Positions 26,367-35,192 of a DNA stretch of 64,000 nucleotides are shown here, piece by piece (the first letter of the stretch is position 1; the number at the start of each line of letters is the position of its first letter). The notes beneath the pieces were generated by a model that was not told where the DNA came from, did no database searches, and saw only the letters and a list, made by a program, of their open reading frames with translations. Position numbers and translations under genes: made by a program. This DNA is from Cyanidium caldarium (taxonomy: Eukaryota; Rhodophyta; Bangiophyceae; Cyanidiales; Cyanidiaceae): the NCBI GenBank assembly GCA_026184775.1, contig JANCYW010000011.1:310001-374000 (forward strand), written 5' to 3'.

Positions 26367-26465
26367 ATGCTGAGGTCGCGTGTTCGATCCACGCCGGAGG
26401 CTCGTCGTGTGCAGAAACGCAACGCGATGCCTTCGTAGCTCAGTGGTAGCAGCGCAGCACTCGTA
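26367..26465 (+). tRNA. Circularly permuted tRNA-Thr(CGU) gene
   Basis: The 3' half precedes the 5' half. The 3' half (26367-26402) holds A38, anticodon-stem TGCTG, variable AGGTC, T-arm GCGTG-TTCGATC-CACGC, acceptor CGGAGGC and discriminator T. A 26-base spacer (26403-26428) follows. The 5' half (26429-26465) holds acceptor GCCTTCG, TA, D-arm, anticodon-stem CAGCA and loop CTCGTA with anticodon CGT. Joined 5' half to 3' half, all 7 acceptor pairs (one G-U), 5 anticodon-stem pairs and 5 T-stem pairs form; the D-stem has 3 pairs and one C-C mismatch. The B box thus lies upstream of the A box. The flanks fit a relaxed bulge-helix-bulge, with bulges TA|T and CG|A placing cleavage after 26465 and after 26366, between positions 37 and 38. 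No CCA is encoded. Confidence 0.92.
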
Positions 26466-26473
26466 TGCCTCGC

Positions 26474-26478
26474 TTTTT
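26474..26478 (+). terminator. Pol III T5 terminator of the permuted tRNA
   Basis: A run of five T begins 8 bases after the end of the tRNA 5' half, as expected for RNA polymerase III termination downstream of a permuted precursor. Confidence 0.8.
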
Positions 26479-26539
26479 GGGCTCGTGTCACGAGGGTCTT
26501 CTCGGTGGCGGCGCTCGTTGTGCCGAAAATGCGCATCTC

Positions 26540-27508
26540 CTACTCCGACGAGGTGTTTATCGGGCGCTTTCGAAACTCCAACGGTATGCGCCGGACGCGG
26601 TAGGACGCACCGCCGGCATCGGTACGTCGTCCATATCCGAAAATCGACAGCGCCTTGTGCCGCTCCTCCACTGTCGGCGCTCGCAGCGTGCCATCGGTGT
26701 CGCGCACCACCATGGTGCTCTGTGCGCGGCGTTGATGCTGCGGCACCGACTCGGACGGCCGCTCCACAAACAAGAAAGGCATGCGCGGCGGCGGCGGTCC
26801 GGGAAGCGATGCCGCGGCGGTATCGGTGCACCACCACGGCAACGCATCACCCTGTTCAAACAGTTCATCCTCCTCCTCCTCCTGCTGCTGCTGCTCACTG
26901 CCCTCCACCCGTGCGTGCGTCCGCACCTCCTCCCTGCCGCCCAGCATTTGCGACACCGCGCGTTGCTCGGCCTCTTCCGGCGTCTCATCGTCGGCCACTA
27001 CGTACTCCGCAAAGCGCGGTTTCATATCGCGCCAGGATGTCCGGGTGCGCTCGGCCGCCAGCGCCTCCGCCGCCTGCCGCGCCACCTCCTCGCGCCAGCT
27101 CGGTGCCTGACGGCGCCGCGACCTGGACGGCGCCGTCGCCGCGGCCGCAGTCGCCTCCATCATCTTCCGCTCCAGCTTCTTCCACTCCTCGGCCAGCGGT
27201 AGCACCTCCTTCTGCCACACCTCTTCGCCCACTTCCTCCCGCACCCGCGCCTCTATCGCTGCCAACTCCAGCACCGCCTCGATGCGCGCCGGCTCGTAGC
27301 GAAACTCCGCCGACAGCGCCTGCACCGTCCACCGCTGCGGATCCTCCGCATGCAATTGGCTGATGCGCTCCTGCGTCTCGAGGGGCACCCGACGGCGCCC
27401 GATCGGTGGTGTCGGCGGTCGTCGCGCCTCCCCGCTGACCGGGCGCCGTCGGGTGTTCCCGAACCGTGCCCGTCGCCACGCCCGCCAGGCCACTCCCAAG
27501 CGCTGCAT
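26540..27508 (-). CDS. Probable mitochondrial ribosomal protein, mS35/Bot1-like
   Basis: The ATG at 27508 opens a 322-residue protein whose first 25 residues (Met-Gln-Arg-Leu-Gly-Val-Ala-Trp-Arg-Ala-Trp-Arg-Arg...) form a textbook mitochondrial presequence. A segment about residues 50-100 (ERISQLHAEDPQRWTVQALSAEF-like, then RIEAVLEL) resembles the helix-turn-helix-like region of fungal Bot1/Rsm24 (mS35) small-subunit mitoribosomal proteins. The middle is charged with a Glu run and a Gln run, and the C terminus is basic with FGYGRR and RRIPLEFRKRP. The assignment is tentative. The frame extends upstream to 27748 only through GTG. It is convergent with the permuted tRNA. Confidence 0.5.
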   Translation of the reverse strand: MQRLGVAWRAWRRARFGNTRRRPVSGEARRPPTPPIGRRRVPLETQERISQLHAEDPQRWTVQALSAEFRYEPARIEAVLELAAIEARVREEVGEEVWQKEVLPLAEEWKKLERKMMEATAAAATAPSRSRRRQAPSWREEVARQAAEALAAERTRTSWRDMKPRFAEYVVADDETPEEAEQRAVSQMLGGREEVRTHARVEGSEQQQQEEEEDELFEQGDALPWWCTDTAAASLPGPPPPRMPFLFVERPSESVPQHQRRAQSTMVVRDTDGTLRAPTVEERHKALSIFGYGRRTDAGGASYRVRRIPLEFRKRPINTSSE

Positions 27509-27998
27509 GGCGACGCCACTGTACCCGAACGGACGCGGCGGGTGTGCTGGCGCCTCGGTCGCGGTGTAGCAACGCAAAGGAACAACGCCCGACAAAGCGC
27601 GCACCAGAGAGGCAGTCGGAGGTCGGCCGCTTGTCGGTCGGACACCGCCAGCGACGAGGAACCACCTCGACGCGGCAGACGACGCCAGTGAGGCGCACCA
27701 ACACCTCAGCAGGCAGGGCGCTCCTCGACTGGATTTTGCGGAAGACACAGTTCGAATTTATCGGTTACCTCTGAGGAGAATCCACTATCTGCAGGTCTAC
27801 TGGACACCCGTCGGGTTGTCTCGCGACGTGCGTCTACGGCGCACCCCGTCGGCACCTTCGCTACACGATGCCGCCTATGCATCCGGCGCGCCTGGCGCTG
27901 GCCAGCACGCTCCATCCTCCCGCCGCTCGTTCCTATCGATGCTCCAGCACATGCGGGGCGATGTACCGCTGGCGTCGACATCACCCCCGGTCGCGCGG

Positions 27999-28709
27999 TC
28001 AGTTCAGCACCACGGCGATGGGCGTCTCGTCAGCGGCCACCGCGGCGGTGCCATCCACCGACCCGTTGGCCGTTGCCCGTGAACATCGCGGCGGCACCAC
28101 GCCATCCCGCTGCAGCATCTGCAACACCTGTTGCACGCACGCCTCCACACAGCGACTGTCGGTGTCGAGGCGCAACTCGGGATGCTCCGGCTCCTCGTAC
28201 GGATCGTCGATGCCGGTGAAACACTTGATCTGCCCGGCGCGCGCCTTCTTGTACAGGCCCTTGGGGTCGCGCTGCTCGGCCACCGCCAGCGGGCACGCCA
28301 CGTACACCTCGTAGAAGCGCAATTGGGCCGCCTCATGCAACGCACGCACTGCATCCCGATCCTTGCGGTACGGCGATATGAACGCTGTCAGACAGATGCA
28401 CCCCGAGTCGGCGAACAACTTGCTCACCTCCCCGATGCGCCGAATGTTCTCCGTGCGGTCCGCCGCCGAAAACCCCAGGTCGCGATTCAGTCCCAGGCGG
28501 ATGTTATCCCCGTCCAACCGGTACGCCTGACACCCCCGCTGCAACAACGTCTGTTCCAGCGCGCAAGCCAGCGTCGACTTGCCCGAACCGGACAGCCCGC
28601 TCAACCACACCGTACAGCCGCCGTGGCCCAGGAAACGGGTGCGCTCCTCGGCGGTCACCGCCCCGGTGTGCCAGTGCAGGTTGGAAGCGGAATCTTCACA
28701 GAGTCCCAT
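27999..28709 (-). CDS. cysC: Adenylylsulfate (APS) kinase
   Basis: APS kinase phosphorylates adenosine 5'-phosphosulfate to PAPS, the sulfate donor for sulfotransferases. The 236-residue product carries the P-loop GLSGSGKST at residues 38-46, the [18 protein letters not shown] substrate loop, the [10 protein letters not shown] segment, and the [10 protein letters not shown] and [25 protein letters not shown] blocks. All are characteristic of the family and in the right order. No long transit peptide precedes the core, so a cytosolic form is plausible; plants have both plastid and cytosolic forms. The remaining 30 C-terminal residues are not conserved. Confidence 0.97.
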   Translation of the reverse strand: MGLCEDSASNLHWHTGAVTAEERTRFLGHGGCTVWLSGLSGSGKSTLACALEQTLLQRGCQAYRLDGDNIRLGLNRDLGFSAADRTENIRRIGEVSKLFADSGCICLTAFISPYRKDRDAVRALHEAAQLRFYEVYVACPLAVAEQRDPKGLYKKARAGQIKCFTGIDDPYEEPEHPELRLDTDSRCVEACVQQVLQMLQRDGVVPPRCSRATANGSVDGTAAVAADETPIAVVLN

Positions 28710-29016
28710 AGTGGAAGTGAATCGTCACGGCTCGCGGTGACCAACGAGGCGGTGCCGACGGTGAGCAGGTGTGTTTGTCGGTAGTCCGCACAGCGGACAG
28801 CACCCGCCCACACCCAAACGCCTGCGCGCCCACCGCATTCCGAGACCGGGAAAAAAAACCGGACGCGATCGCGCGCCATCGGACGAGCGGTGGAGAGCGC
28901 GCTGCCGGAGACGGCCAGGGTGTGAGGGTGAAGAGGCGTCGACGAACTCGCGGGAGGTGCGCTCGATTCAGGGCAGCGTGCACTTGAGCAACACTCCTTG
29001 CCCCATTTTGTAGACC
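28710..29016. other. Divergent APS kinase / signal peptidase spacer
   Basis: No gene or RNA signature is seen in this stretch of just over 300 bases. It should contain both divergent promoters. Confidence 0.5.
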
Positions 29017-30039
29017 ATGTCTCTCTCGGCGGCGTGTGCGGCGTTTGTCGTGCTCCCGAGTGGGTCGGGAACGGCAACGCGCGGTCGCCGCTCTGTCACT
29101 GGTCGTCGCGCGCCACTCCGCTGGCCGCCGTTCGGGCGACGACCTCGCGCTGCGGGCACGCTGCACCGTTTGAGGTGCGGGTTGCAGCGCAAACAGGAAC
29201 AACAGCAACAACAACAAGAACAAAATGAGCAGGTGGAGCAGCCGTGGGAGGCGGCGCCGCAGACGTCCACGGATCAGTGGCGCTCGTTGGCGCAGAGCGG
29301 CAGCGAGCAGCGGTCGACATCCCCGGAGCCGGTGGTGCCGCTACGCTCGCTACGGGAGCGGTTGGATGCGGTGCAACGGCAGCAGTCGCCGAATGAATCG
29401 GTGCCCGAGGAACGCCGGCGGCCGCTCTGGCGCCGGCTGTTGCACGACGAGCGCTGGTCCGACCTGCGCATCTTCCTCGGCTCGTTTATCATCGCGACGG
29501 CGGTGCGCACGTTTGTGGTCGAGCCGCGGTACATTCCCTCGCTGTCCATGTTCCCCACGTTCCACGTCGGCGACCAGCTGCTGGTGGAGAAAGTGAGTCA
29601 CCGCTTCGGTCGGGCGTATCGGGCGGGCGACGTGGTGGTGTTCCAGCCGCCGGAGGCGCTGGCCCAGATGCAGGCCGCCCGAGCGGCCGCCAAGCAAAAG
29701 CCGTCAGCATCGCCGCTGATGGTGGTGGTCAAACCGCGCCAAGAGCAGCTCGAGGCCATGATCAAGCGCATCGTGGCCGTCGGCGGCGACACCATCCAAG
29801 TACGCGGTGGCCAGGTGCTGGTGAATGGAGTGGCGCTCGACGAACCGTACGTGCTGGAGGAGCCGGACTACGAATGGGGGCCGGTGCGCGTACCGCCGGG
29901 TCACCTGGTGGTGCTCGGCGACAACCGAAGCAACTCCATGGACTCCCACATCTGGGGGTCGCTGCCCGAGCACAACGTCATCGGGCGGGCGCTCGTGCGG
30001 TACTGGCCGCCGAACCGAGTCGGAGGCATCGAACACTGA
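29017..30039 (+). CDS. PLSP1: Plastid/thylakoid-type signal peptidase I
   Basis: This is a type I signal peptidase of family S26 with 340 residues. A Ser/Arg-rich, acid-poor N terminus suggests organelle import. A hydrophobic anchor (about 155-170, LGSFIIATAVRTFVVEP) precedes box B, where YIPSLSMFPT contains the nucleophile Ser at about 177. Box D (IKRIVAVGGD) holds the general base Lys at about 250, and box E is GDNRSNSMDSHIWG. The order and spacing match plastid thylakoidal processing peptidases, which remove lumen-targeting signals, and cyanobacterial LepB. A Gln/Glu-rich tract with CAA repeats lies about residues 55-75. Confidence 0.94.
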   Translation: MSLSAACAAFVVLPSGSGTATRGRRSVTGRRAPLRWPPFGRRPRAAGTLHRLRCGLQRKQEQQQQQQEQNEQVEQPWEAAPQTSTDQWRSLAQSGSEQRSTSPEPVVPLRSLRERLDAVQRQQSPNESVPEERRRPLWRRLLHDERWSDLRIFLGSFIIATAVRTFVVEPRYIPSLSMFPTFHVGDQLLVEKVSHRFGRAYRAGDVVVFQPPEALAQMQAARAAAKQKPSASPLMVVVKPRQEQLEAMIKRIVAVGGDTIQVRGGQVLVNGVALDEPYVLEEPDYEWGPVRVPPGHLVVLGDNRSNSMDSHIWGSLPEHNVIGRALVRYWPPNRVGGIEH

Positions 30040-30102
30040 TTACACCTCAAGGTGAACGCAGTCGCCTGTGGGCGCCGCCGGCCGCCATCTTCATACGTTT
30101 CT

Positions 30103-31848
30103 TCAGGTGACGGCCAGAGCGGTCGATCGCGTCGGTCGCCGGGCGCCCTGCAACACGCTGCGCAGCGCGTCGGCGTATCGCTGCTCTTTGTGGTGCTCAA
30201 TGGCTTCGCCGCTGATCCACACGCGCAGGCTCTGCGACTCGAAGAGCATAAAATCACCAAAGGTAGTGAACAGTTTCACGATCGGGTTCGGGGCGTCGCC
30301 GTTGTCGCCATCGTACTCGCCATCCACGTACAGCTGCGCCTCGTCGCCGTTCATCAACACGCAGCGGCCGCAGTGGTCAAAACCCATCGAGGGCGTCGGG
30401 CAGCGCGGCACGCCGTCCTTGTAGTTGCTGACGCGGAACGAGCACGGCACCAGCTGGTCAAAGCGTTGCGCGAAGCGCTCGTCGCCCACGCGCGGTGCCC
30501 CGAAATTGTACAACACCAGCGAGTGTTGTGGCACCAGCCGGTGTTGTACCAAATCGACGGCGGCCAGAGCGGCCAGCGCGCCGCCCAACGAGTGCCCGGT
30601 GAGGTACACCGTCGGCTCGCGGCCGAGAAATTCGCGCAGCGCGGTCGTGCGATGCAGCCACGGCGCCAGAATGCCTAGCAGTGCTGGACGCACCGAGCAG
30701 TACGCCTCCCAGAAGCCCTGATGCACTTGCGGTATCGCCTCGGCGGGAGCCGGGTCGGTGGTGGGTGGCTTCGCGCCCCTTCTCTCTGAGGTGCTTTTCG
30801 GATTGCGCTCCTCCTGCTCTCCGATCTCCCACCGCATGGGCACTCGACCGGTCTTCAGGTCGGTGACCAGATCGCCCCAGTTGTCTGCGACGGTGCCGCG
30901 GAAAGCCACCACCACATCCTGGCGCATCTGGTACACCATCACCTGCGTGTCAGTGTCGCTTGACTCGATAAAGGCGACCGCGGTGGCGTCTTGATGCGAT
31001 GGCGATGGCAGCCAGCCGCTCCACGCCTCCGGTATGGACCGGATGGTGCCCTCGCGCAGCAGCGATGCGCCCTCTGCCACATGCCGCGTCCGCATCCGCC
31101 GCAAATCGGCCACCGAATGCACCACCGCCACCTCGGTGGCCACTCGGGACAGCGGTTCGGGTGGGCTATGCTGCGCTTCTCGCTCGCTCTCGCCCTCGGC
31201 GACGGTTCGCACCATCAGATCCGCGTTGGCCGCTCTCTTCACGGCGCGGCGAAGGCGACGGAATGGATGCCGCCACCAGGCGCCCTGATTGGACGCCGCT
31301 GGCAGATAGAACAGCGCCACCGTGCCGGTCTTATCGGTTACACCCTTGGCGGACACCTGCCGCACCAGCTCTCCGTCCGCGCTCACGATCTGCACCTGCT
31401 GGCGTCCGCGCAGATCCACCGCCACCACCCGCGGCCAGCGCTGCACCACGTGCGCATCGTGCAGATACGCCACGCCCAGCGTGTCGTTATGCCACTCCCA
31501 CTGTTGTCGTTGGATGCGCGGCGTGTCGTAGGACGCAAAACTGAAACCGGCCATGACCGCCGCCGTGCTCACGTCGAACGGCCGCGGCGAGTCGTCATGG
31601 TGCGGCGCCAAACGCAAACCGTAGAAGCGCAACACCCGCTGCTTCTCCTCTTCGCTGAGACGCTCCCAGGCCACACGCTGCCCTTGCTTGTCGCTGCCAC
31701 CGCCTCCGGCAGCAGCAGCGGCTCGCCGAACCTGCTGCCGCGCGCGTCGACGGGCGCGCGACTCCCGTCGCATCCATCGCCACGCATAATCGGTGGCCAG
31801 AACGGCCGCCACCACCCCAGCCACCACCGTCCACCACGGGCGTGCCAT
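30103..31848 (-). CDS. Class 3 lipase with N-terminal membrane anchor
   Basis: A 581-residue lipase (class 3, PF01764 type). The N terminus has a hydrophobic helix (about residues 5-22) followed by an Arg-rich patch, suggesting a membrane anchor. The lipase core includes VVVAFRGT (oxyanion strand, about residue 300), the nucleophile elbow Thr-Gly-His-Ser-Leu-Gly-Gly with Ser at about 420, FGAPRVGD and a Val-Pro-Arg-Cys-Pro segment near the last catalytic residues. Class 3 lipases cleave acyl esters of triacylglycerol or plastid galactolipids. The residues between the anchor and the core are unfamiliar. The start at ATG 31848 agrees with the beginning of the anchor. Confidence 0.88.
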   Translation of the reverse strand: MARPWWTVVAGVVAAVLATDYAWRWMRRESRARRRARQQVRRAAAAAGGGGSDKQGQRVAWERLSEEEKQRVLRFYGLRLAPHHDDSPRPFDVSTAAVMAGFSFASYDTPRIQRQQWEWHNDTLGVAYLHDAHVVQRWPRVVAVDLRGRQQVQIVSADGELVRQVSAKGVTDKTGTVALFYLPAASNQGAWWRHPFRRLRRAVKRAANADLMVRTVAEGESEREAQHSPPEPLSRVATEVAVVHSVADLRRMRTRHVAEGASLLREGTIRSIPEAWSGWLPSPSHQDATAVAFIESSDTDTQVMVYQMRQDVVVAFRGTVADNWGDLVTDLKTGRVPMRWEIGEQEERNPKSTSERRGAKPPTTDPAPAEAIPQVHQGFWEAYCSVRPALLGILAPWLHRTTALREFLGREPTVYLTGHSLGGALAALAAVDLVQHRLVPQHSLVLYNFGAPRVGDERFAQRFDQLVPCSFRVSNYKDGVPRCPTPSMGFDHCGRCVLMNGDEAQLYVDGEYDGDNGDAPNPIVKLFTTFGDFMLFESQSLRVWISGEAIEHHKEQRYADALRSVLQGARRPTRSTALAVT

Positions 31849-31976
31849 GCGTTCAGGACAGAAGATCCGAAAGTGTGAGCGGGGTGGTTTACCCGGCGTT
31901 GCGACGACGTTGCAAACACTTGTCCGCCCGGCCGCCCACGCCGCGAGCGGCGTCGGTGCACCCCGACCTCCGCTCC

Positions 31977-32231
31977 TCACAACCGTTGCTGCCGTTGCAC
32001 CATAGCTCGACTGACCACCCCCATGGAATCGATGTACCGGTCCATGCACTTGGCCAGACAGGTCTGCTCCGAAGAGGTCAGGCTGGATGAGGGCTTGGTG
32101 ACGCACTTTTCGAAGCACTTCTCGGTCACCTTCTGCACCAGCTCCTGGAACACTTGCCGCAGCATCTCGCCGCGCACCCGCTCCTCCAGCTCTGCCCGCT
32201 GCGCACTGGTGAGTTGATCGATCTTGTCCAT
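31977..32231 (-). CDS. TIM13: TIM13-like small Tim chaperone
   Basis: This 84-residue protein has the twin CX3C motif of intermembrane-space small Tims: C39-x3-C43 and C58-x3-C62. The KVTEKCFEKCVTKP and CLAKCMDRYIDS surroundings match Tim13. Small Tims form hexamers with Tim8 that escort hydrophobic precursors to the inner-membrane TIM22 complex and the SAM complex. Its size and lack of a cleavable presequence agree with import by the MIA pathway. Confidence 0.95.
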   Translation of the reverse strand: MDKIDQLTSAQRAELEERVRGEMLRQVFQELVQKVTEKCFEKCVTKPSSSLTSSEQTCLAKCMDRYIDSMGVVSRAMVQRQQRL

Positions 32232-32557
32232 GAGGTGATGGAGGGGACGCGGGGCTGGGTGTTGTCAGCAGGCCGGCGAGCGAGCGAACGAGCCAGCCGG
32301 CGGTGATCGGGAGCAATGACTTTGAGAGTTCTGCCACGATAGAGGCGATCCCCGCACGGCACTAGACCAGGATGCCTATCCACTCACGCTCTACTCGCTG
32401 ACCGAGTTGAACACCGGTCCTCAGCCGTTGAACACGAGGTCAAACACCCTCCCCAGCGACTTTGCACGTGTGCGCGCGCGCGGTGCGTGCCATCGCGCTC
32501 CCACCGGGCGCGCGCCGTTCCGTCCGTGGCCCGCCGCACGCCGGTGGCCGTCTGGAG
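32232..32557. other. Divergent TIM13 / coiled-coil gene spacer
   Basis: No gene is seen. The reading frame of the downstream gene remains open across part of this spacer but without an ATG. Confidence 0.5.
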
Positions 32558-33463
32558 ATGCGAGTTGGAGCCGCTTCGACACCAGATTCCGCCCGAAAAT
32601 CTCACTTCTCTCTTCACGCTCTACCTGTGAAGGACCCTATGTTTGTGCACACGGTGGCTGTGTCAGGATCGCGCACGATGTGCACCCGCTCGCGGCATCG
32701 TCCCGCGACACCCTCGTGCTTGAGACCGCGGCGGCGAGCGGTCCGCCAGCACTGGGCACACCGGGCGCATTCTCCCCTGAGCGCCTGCCATCTGCCGTCC
32801 GATTCCTCTTCTTCAGACAGGGAAACGCCGGGCGACTCGTCGAACACGTCGGGCAACGGCCGGGGCGACGACCACTTGTCCGGCCTGTCGGACGGCGCCT
32901 TCGCCGCCGACATCAGCGCCTACTTGGACGAGGCAGTGCGAGAGGCGATGCGGTCGCCGGAAGGTCGCGCATTCATTACGGCCGAAGCGGAACGGGTGGT
33001 TGAATCGCGCCGGGCCGCCATGGAGGAGCAGCTGGAGGAGGTGATGCGGCGCTCGGACGAGCTACAGGAGCAGCTGCGGCAGTCGTTGGACCGCAGCATG
33101 GCCGAGAAGCTTCAGCGAGCGAATCTGTCGCTGGACGCGGCACGGGATGAGTATCGGGAGACCGCACGAGAACAGCTGGAGGTGATCCGCACCCAGCGCG
33201 ACACCCTGACGCGTCTGACGCGCGAGCAACACGCATCGCCAGCGCGCGAGCCCGCACGAGAACGCCGCGACTCGTTGTTGTTGTGGGCGGCGTTTGCGGC
33301 CACCGTGGTGGCCGTCTACTACACGCTGCTGAACGTGGCCGGCATGAGTGCAGATGGGTTTCTGTGGCAGCGCGCCACAGGGGCCACAGCGGCGGCGGCG
33401 CTACTGGTGGGCATCCATTACGGCTTGCGGGCGCGAGAGGCGTCGCGCGACCCGAAACGGTGA
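32558..33463 (+). CDS. Coiled-coil protein with C-terminal membrane segments
   Basis: I do not recognise the family. The ATG at 32558 gives 301 residues; ATG 32639 is an alternative. The N-terminal 80-100 residues are Arg/Ser/Pro-rich with few acidic residues and could be an organelle targeting peptide. Residues about 120-240 are strongly heptad-like and charged (repeated Glu-Glu-Leu, Glu-Gln-Leu-Arg), indicating a long coiled coil. Near the C terminus are two hydrophobic stretches (LLLWAAFAATVVAVYYTLL and a second one about 20 residues later), followed by a basic tail. The overall shape recalls organelle inner-membrane coiled-coil proteins of the DUF1640/MCUR1 type, but the similarity is only in architecture. 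Confidence 0.7.
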   Translation: MRVGAASTPDSARKSHFSLHALPVKDPMFVHTVAVSGSRTMCTRSRHRPATPSCLRPRRRAVRQHWAHRAHSPLSACHLPSDSSSSDRETPGDSSNTSGNGRGDDHLSGLSDGAFAADISAYLDEAVREAMRSPEGRAFITAEAERVVESRRAAMEEQLEEVMRRSDELQEQLRQSLDRSMAEKLQRANLSLDAARDEYRETAREQLEVIRTQRDTLTRLTREQHASPAREPARERRDSLLLWAAFAATVVAVYYTLLNVAGMSADGFLWQRATGATAAAALLVGIHYGLRAREASRDPKR

Positions 33464-33502
33464 GCGGGTTTTAGGGGCATGTCGCGTACTCGAGTCGTGT
33501 AT

Positions 33503-34864
33503 CTAGGTCGGCGGTTCCTTCTCGCCCGACACGAACACCAGCGCCCCGAAATGGTCCAGCGCGCCATCGCTGCAGACCGCATCGAAGAAGGCGTCGTCGG
33601 TGAACAGGCGGCGGCTGACGCGCGCGCACGCCGGCAGCCACTTGGCCAGCGGCAGCGACTCGGCGGAGGTCACCGTGGACGGCGCCGGACCCGCATCCGC
33701 CGCGAGCGCCTCCAACACCCTCTGTAACAGCGCATCCATGATGTGATGCGTGGTGTCCAGAAAGTCCAAACTGTCGATCAGGTCGCGCGTCTCGTCCAAC
33801 AGCGCCGCCAACTGCTGTCGGTTATGGCGCGGCGGTGTGCGCGGTTCGGGCGCGATGGTGTCGTCGGTGGCCGGCTCGCCGTCGTTCCCGCTGGATACCT
33901 CGCCGGTAACGCCCGCCTGGGCTTGTGCGTGGCGCAACAACGCGTCCAACCATTCGATCAGCCACTCGTGCGTCTCCGCTGCGAGCGTCGTCGCCTCACC
34001 CCGGTCGCCCGTCGCCGCCGGTGGCGGCTGCGGCTGTTGCGACGCCCGGCCCACTTGCGCGCACACCGCTTGCCACGCCTCACCGAGCTGCAGGGCCGTC
34101 AGCGGTGTATGCAGATCCAATCCCTGCTGCTGCATGACGGCGCGCGTGGTCGCCACCAAACGCCGGCCGATGTGCTCGTCGAAGAACGACGCATCGCACA
34201 GCAGGCGTGCGGCCCGCAAGTAGGCGGCTTGCACGGCGCGACACGGCTTGCCGTGCGGTAACGCCAACAGCTCCTGCAATAGCGCCGCGTCCGATGGCAG
34301 TGCCGCCGCCGAATCACTCGGCGGACGCTCCCGCTCCAGCGCCGCCGCCAGTCCGACGTATCGCCCCAGCAAATTCACCTGCACACAGGTGAGCACGTTC
34401 AGGGCACACCAAGCGTACGCCGCCGCCGCCAGACGCGCCAACGACAGCACCACCAACTCCTCCCAAAGGCGCGCTCGCTTCTCCTCCACGTTGGGCGCGT
34501 CACCGTCGGGCAGCGCGCGCAACTCGCGCACCACCCCCTCGGTGTCGAAGTAGCGATCGACGCGCGCCTGCACCAGCGACCGCAAACCCAACACCGTCGA
34601 ACGCAACGCGCGCCGATTCGCCTCATACTGCTCCCGCAATAACTGCGCATCTACCCGACTGCCGGCGCCGCTACGCTGCAGTGAGCCCGCCGTGACCTCC
34701 CGCGCAGCGACCGCATCCCCACTATCGCCCTCAGCAGGCCACCGCAACGACTGCCGCCGCCGCCGCCGCCGCCGCCACCACCACTCGTACACCGCGCCCG
34801 CTCCCACAGCCACCACTGCCGTCGCCGCCGCCACCCATAACAGTGTCCGCCGCCGACGAGGCAT
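33503..34864 (-). CDS. PEX3: Peroxin-3 (PEX3)
   Basis: PEX3 is the peroxisomal membrane anchor that docks PEX19 and its membrane-protein cargo. This 453-residue protein has an N-terminal hydrophobic segment followed by seven Arg in a row, then the family pattern: YEANRRALRSTVLGLRSLV, a WEELVVLSLARLAAAAYAWC stretch, LTCVQVNLLGRYV, and a C-terminal LLDETRDLIDSLDF motif followed by LPLAKWLPACARV. These match human PEX3 in order. The ATG at 34864 places the anchor at residue 8. It indicates that the organism has peroxisomes. Confidence 0.92.
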   Translation of the reverse strand: MPRRRRTLLWVAAATAVVAVGAGAVYEWWWRRRRRRRQSLRWPAEGDSGDAVAAREVTAGSLQRSGAGSRVDAQLLREQYEANRRALRSTVLGLRSLVQARVDRYFDTEGVVRELRALPDGDAPNVEEKRARLWEELVVLSLARLAAAAYAWCALNVLTCVQVNLLGRYVGLAAALERERPPSDSAAALPSDAALLQELLALPHGKPCRAVQAAYLRAARLLCDASFFDEHIGRRLVATTRAVMQQQGLDLHTPLTALQLGEAWQAVCAQVGRASQQPQPPPAATGDRGEATTLAAETHEWLIEWLDALLRHAQAQAGVTGEVSSGNDGEPATDDTIAPEPRTPPRHNRQQLAALLDETRDLIDSLDFLDTTHHIMDALLQRVLEALAADAGPAPSTVTSAESLPLAKWLPACARVSRRLFTDDAFFDAVCSDGALDHFGALVFVSGEKEPPT

Positions 34865-35192
34865 GCAGGGAGCACCGACGAGGGTGTGCGGTTGCGAAAA
34901 CGAAGAGGTCTGCGAGTGCCACGGCCCATCCGGTGCCGCGGCGCGTTCAAACCGTCCCGGATGCGCCACGTGCCGCTGCGATCCCTGAAAATGTCCCTTC
35001 CGAAAAGGGAAATCGGGCATGGCGACGCATTTCCCCCTACGGAATGTCCGTAGGGACCGATTGTTCCCTCCCGTGCCGCGCGCAGGTGCACGATTCCGCA
35101 CGCCCGCGGCGCGCCCCGTCGTTGCCGCACCGGCTGTTCCACCGAGGCAGACGTCCCGTTGGACGCTCTCCTCTCGTCGATGAGGTCGTCGA
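34865..35192. other. Divergent PEX3 / site-2 protease spacer
   Basis: No gene is visible. Two short hairpins occur within about 60 bases (34994-35010 and 35035-35055), an unusual concentration of structure. Confidence 0.6.
34994..35055. other. Paired hairpins in the PEX3 / S2P spacer
   Basis: The first hairpin has a TCCCTT/AAGGGA 6-bp stem with a 5-base loop (34994-35010). The second has a perfect 8-bp stem CCCTACGG/CCGTAGGG with a 5-base loop (35035-35055). This could be a structured untranslated RNA or regulatory palindromes. Confidence 0.55.

Noticed and set aside
26380-27363. Plus-strand open frame over the permuted tRNA and the mitoribosomal-like gene
   Set aside because: It reads through the tRNA and is antisense to a better-supported gene with a mitochondrial presequence.
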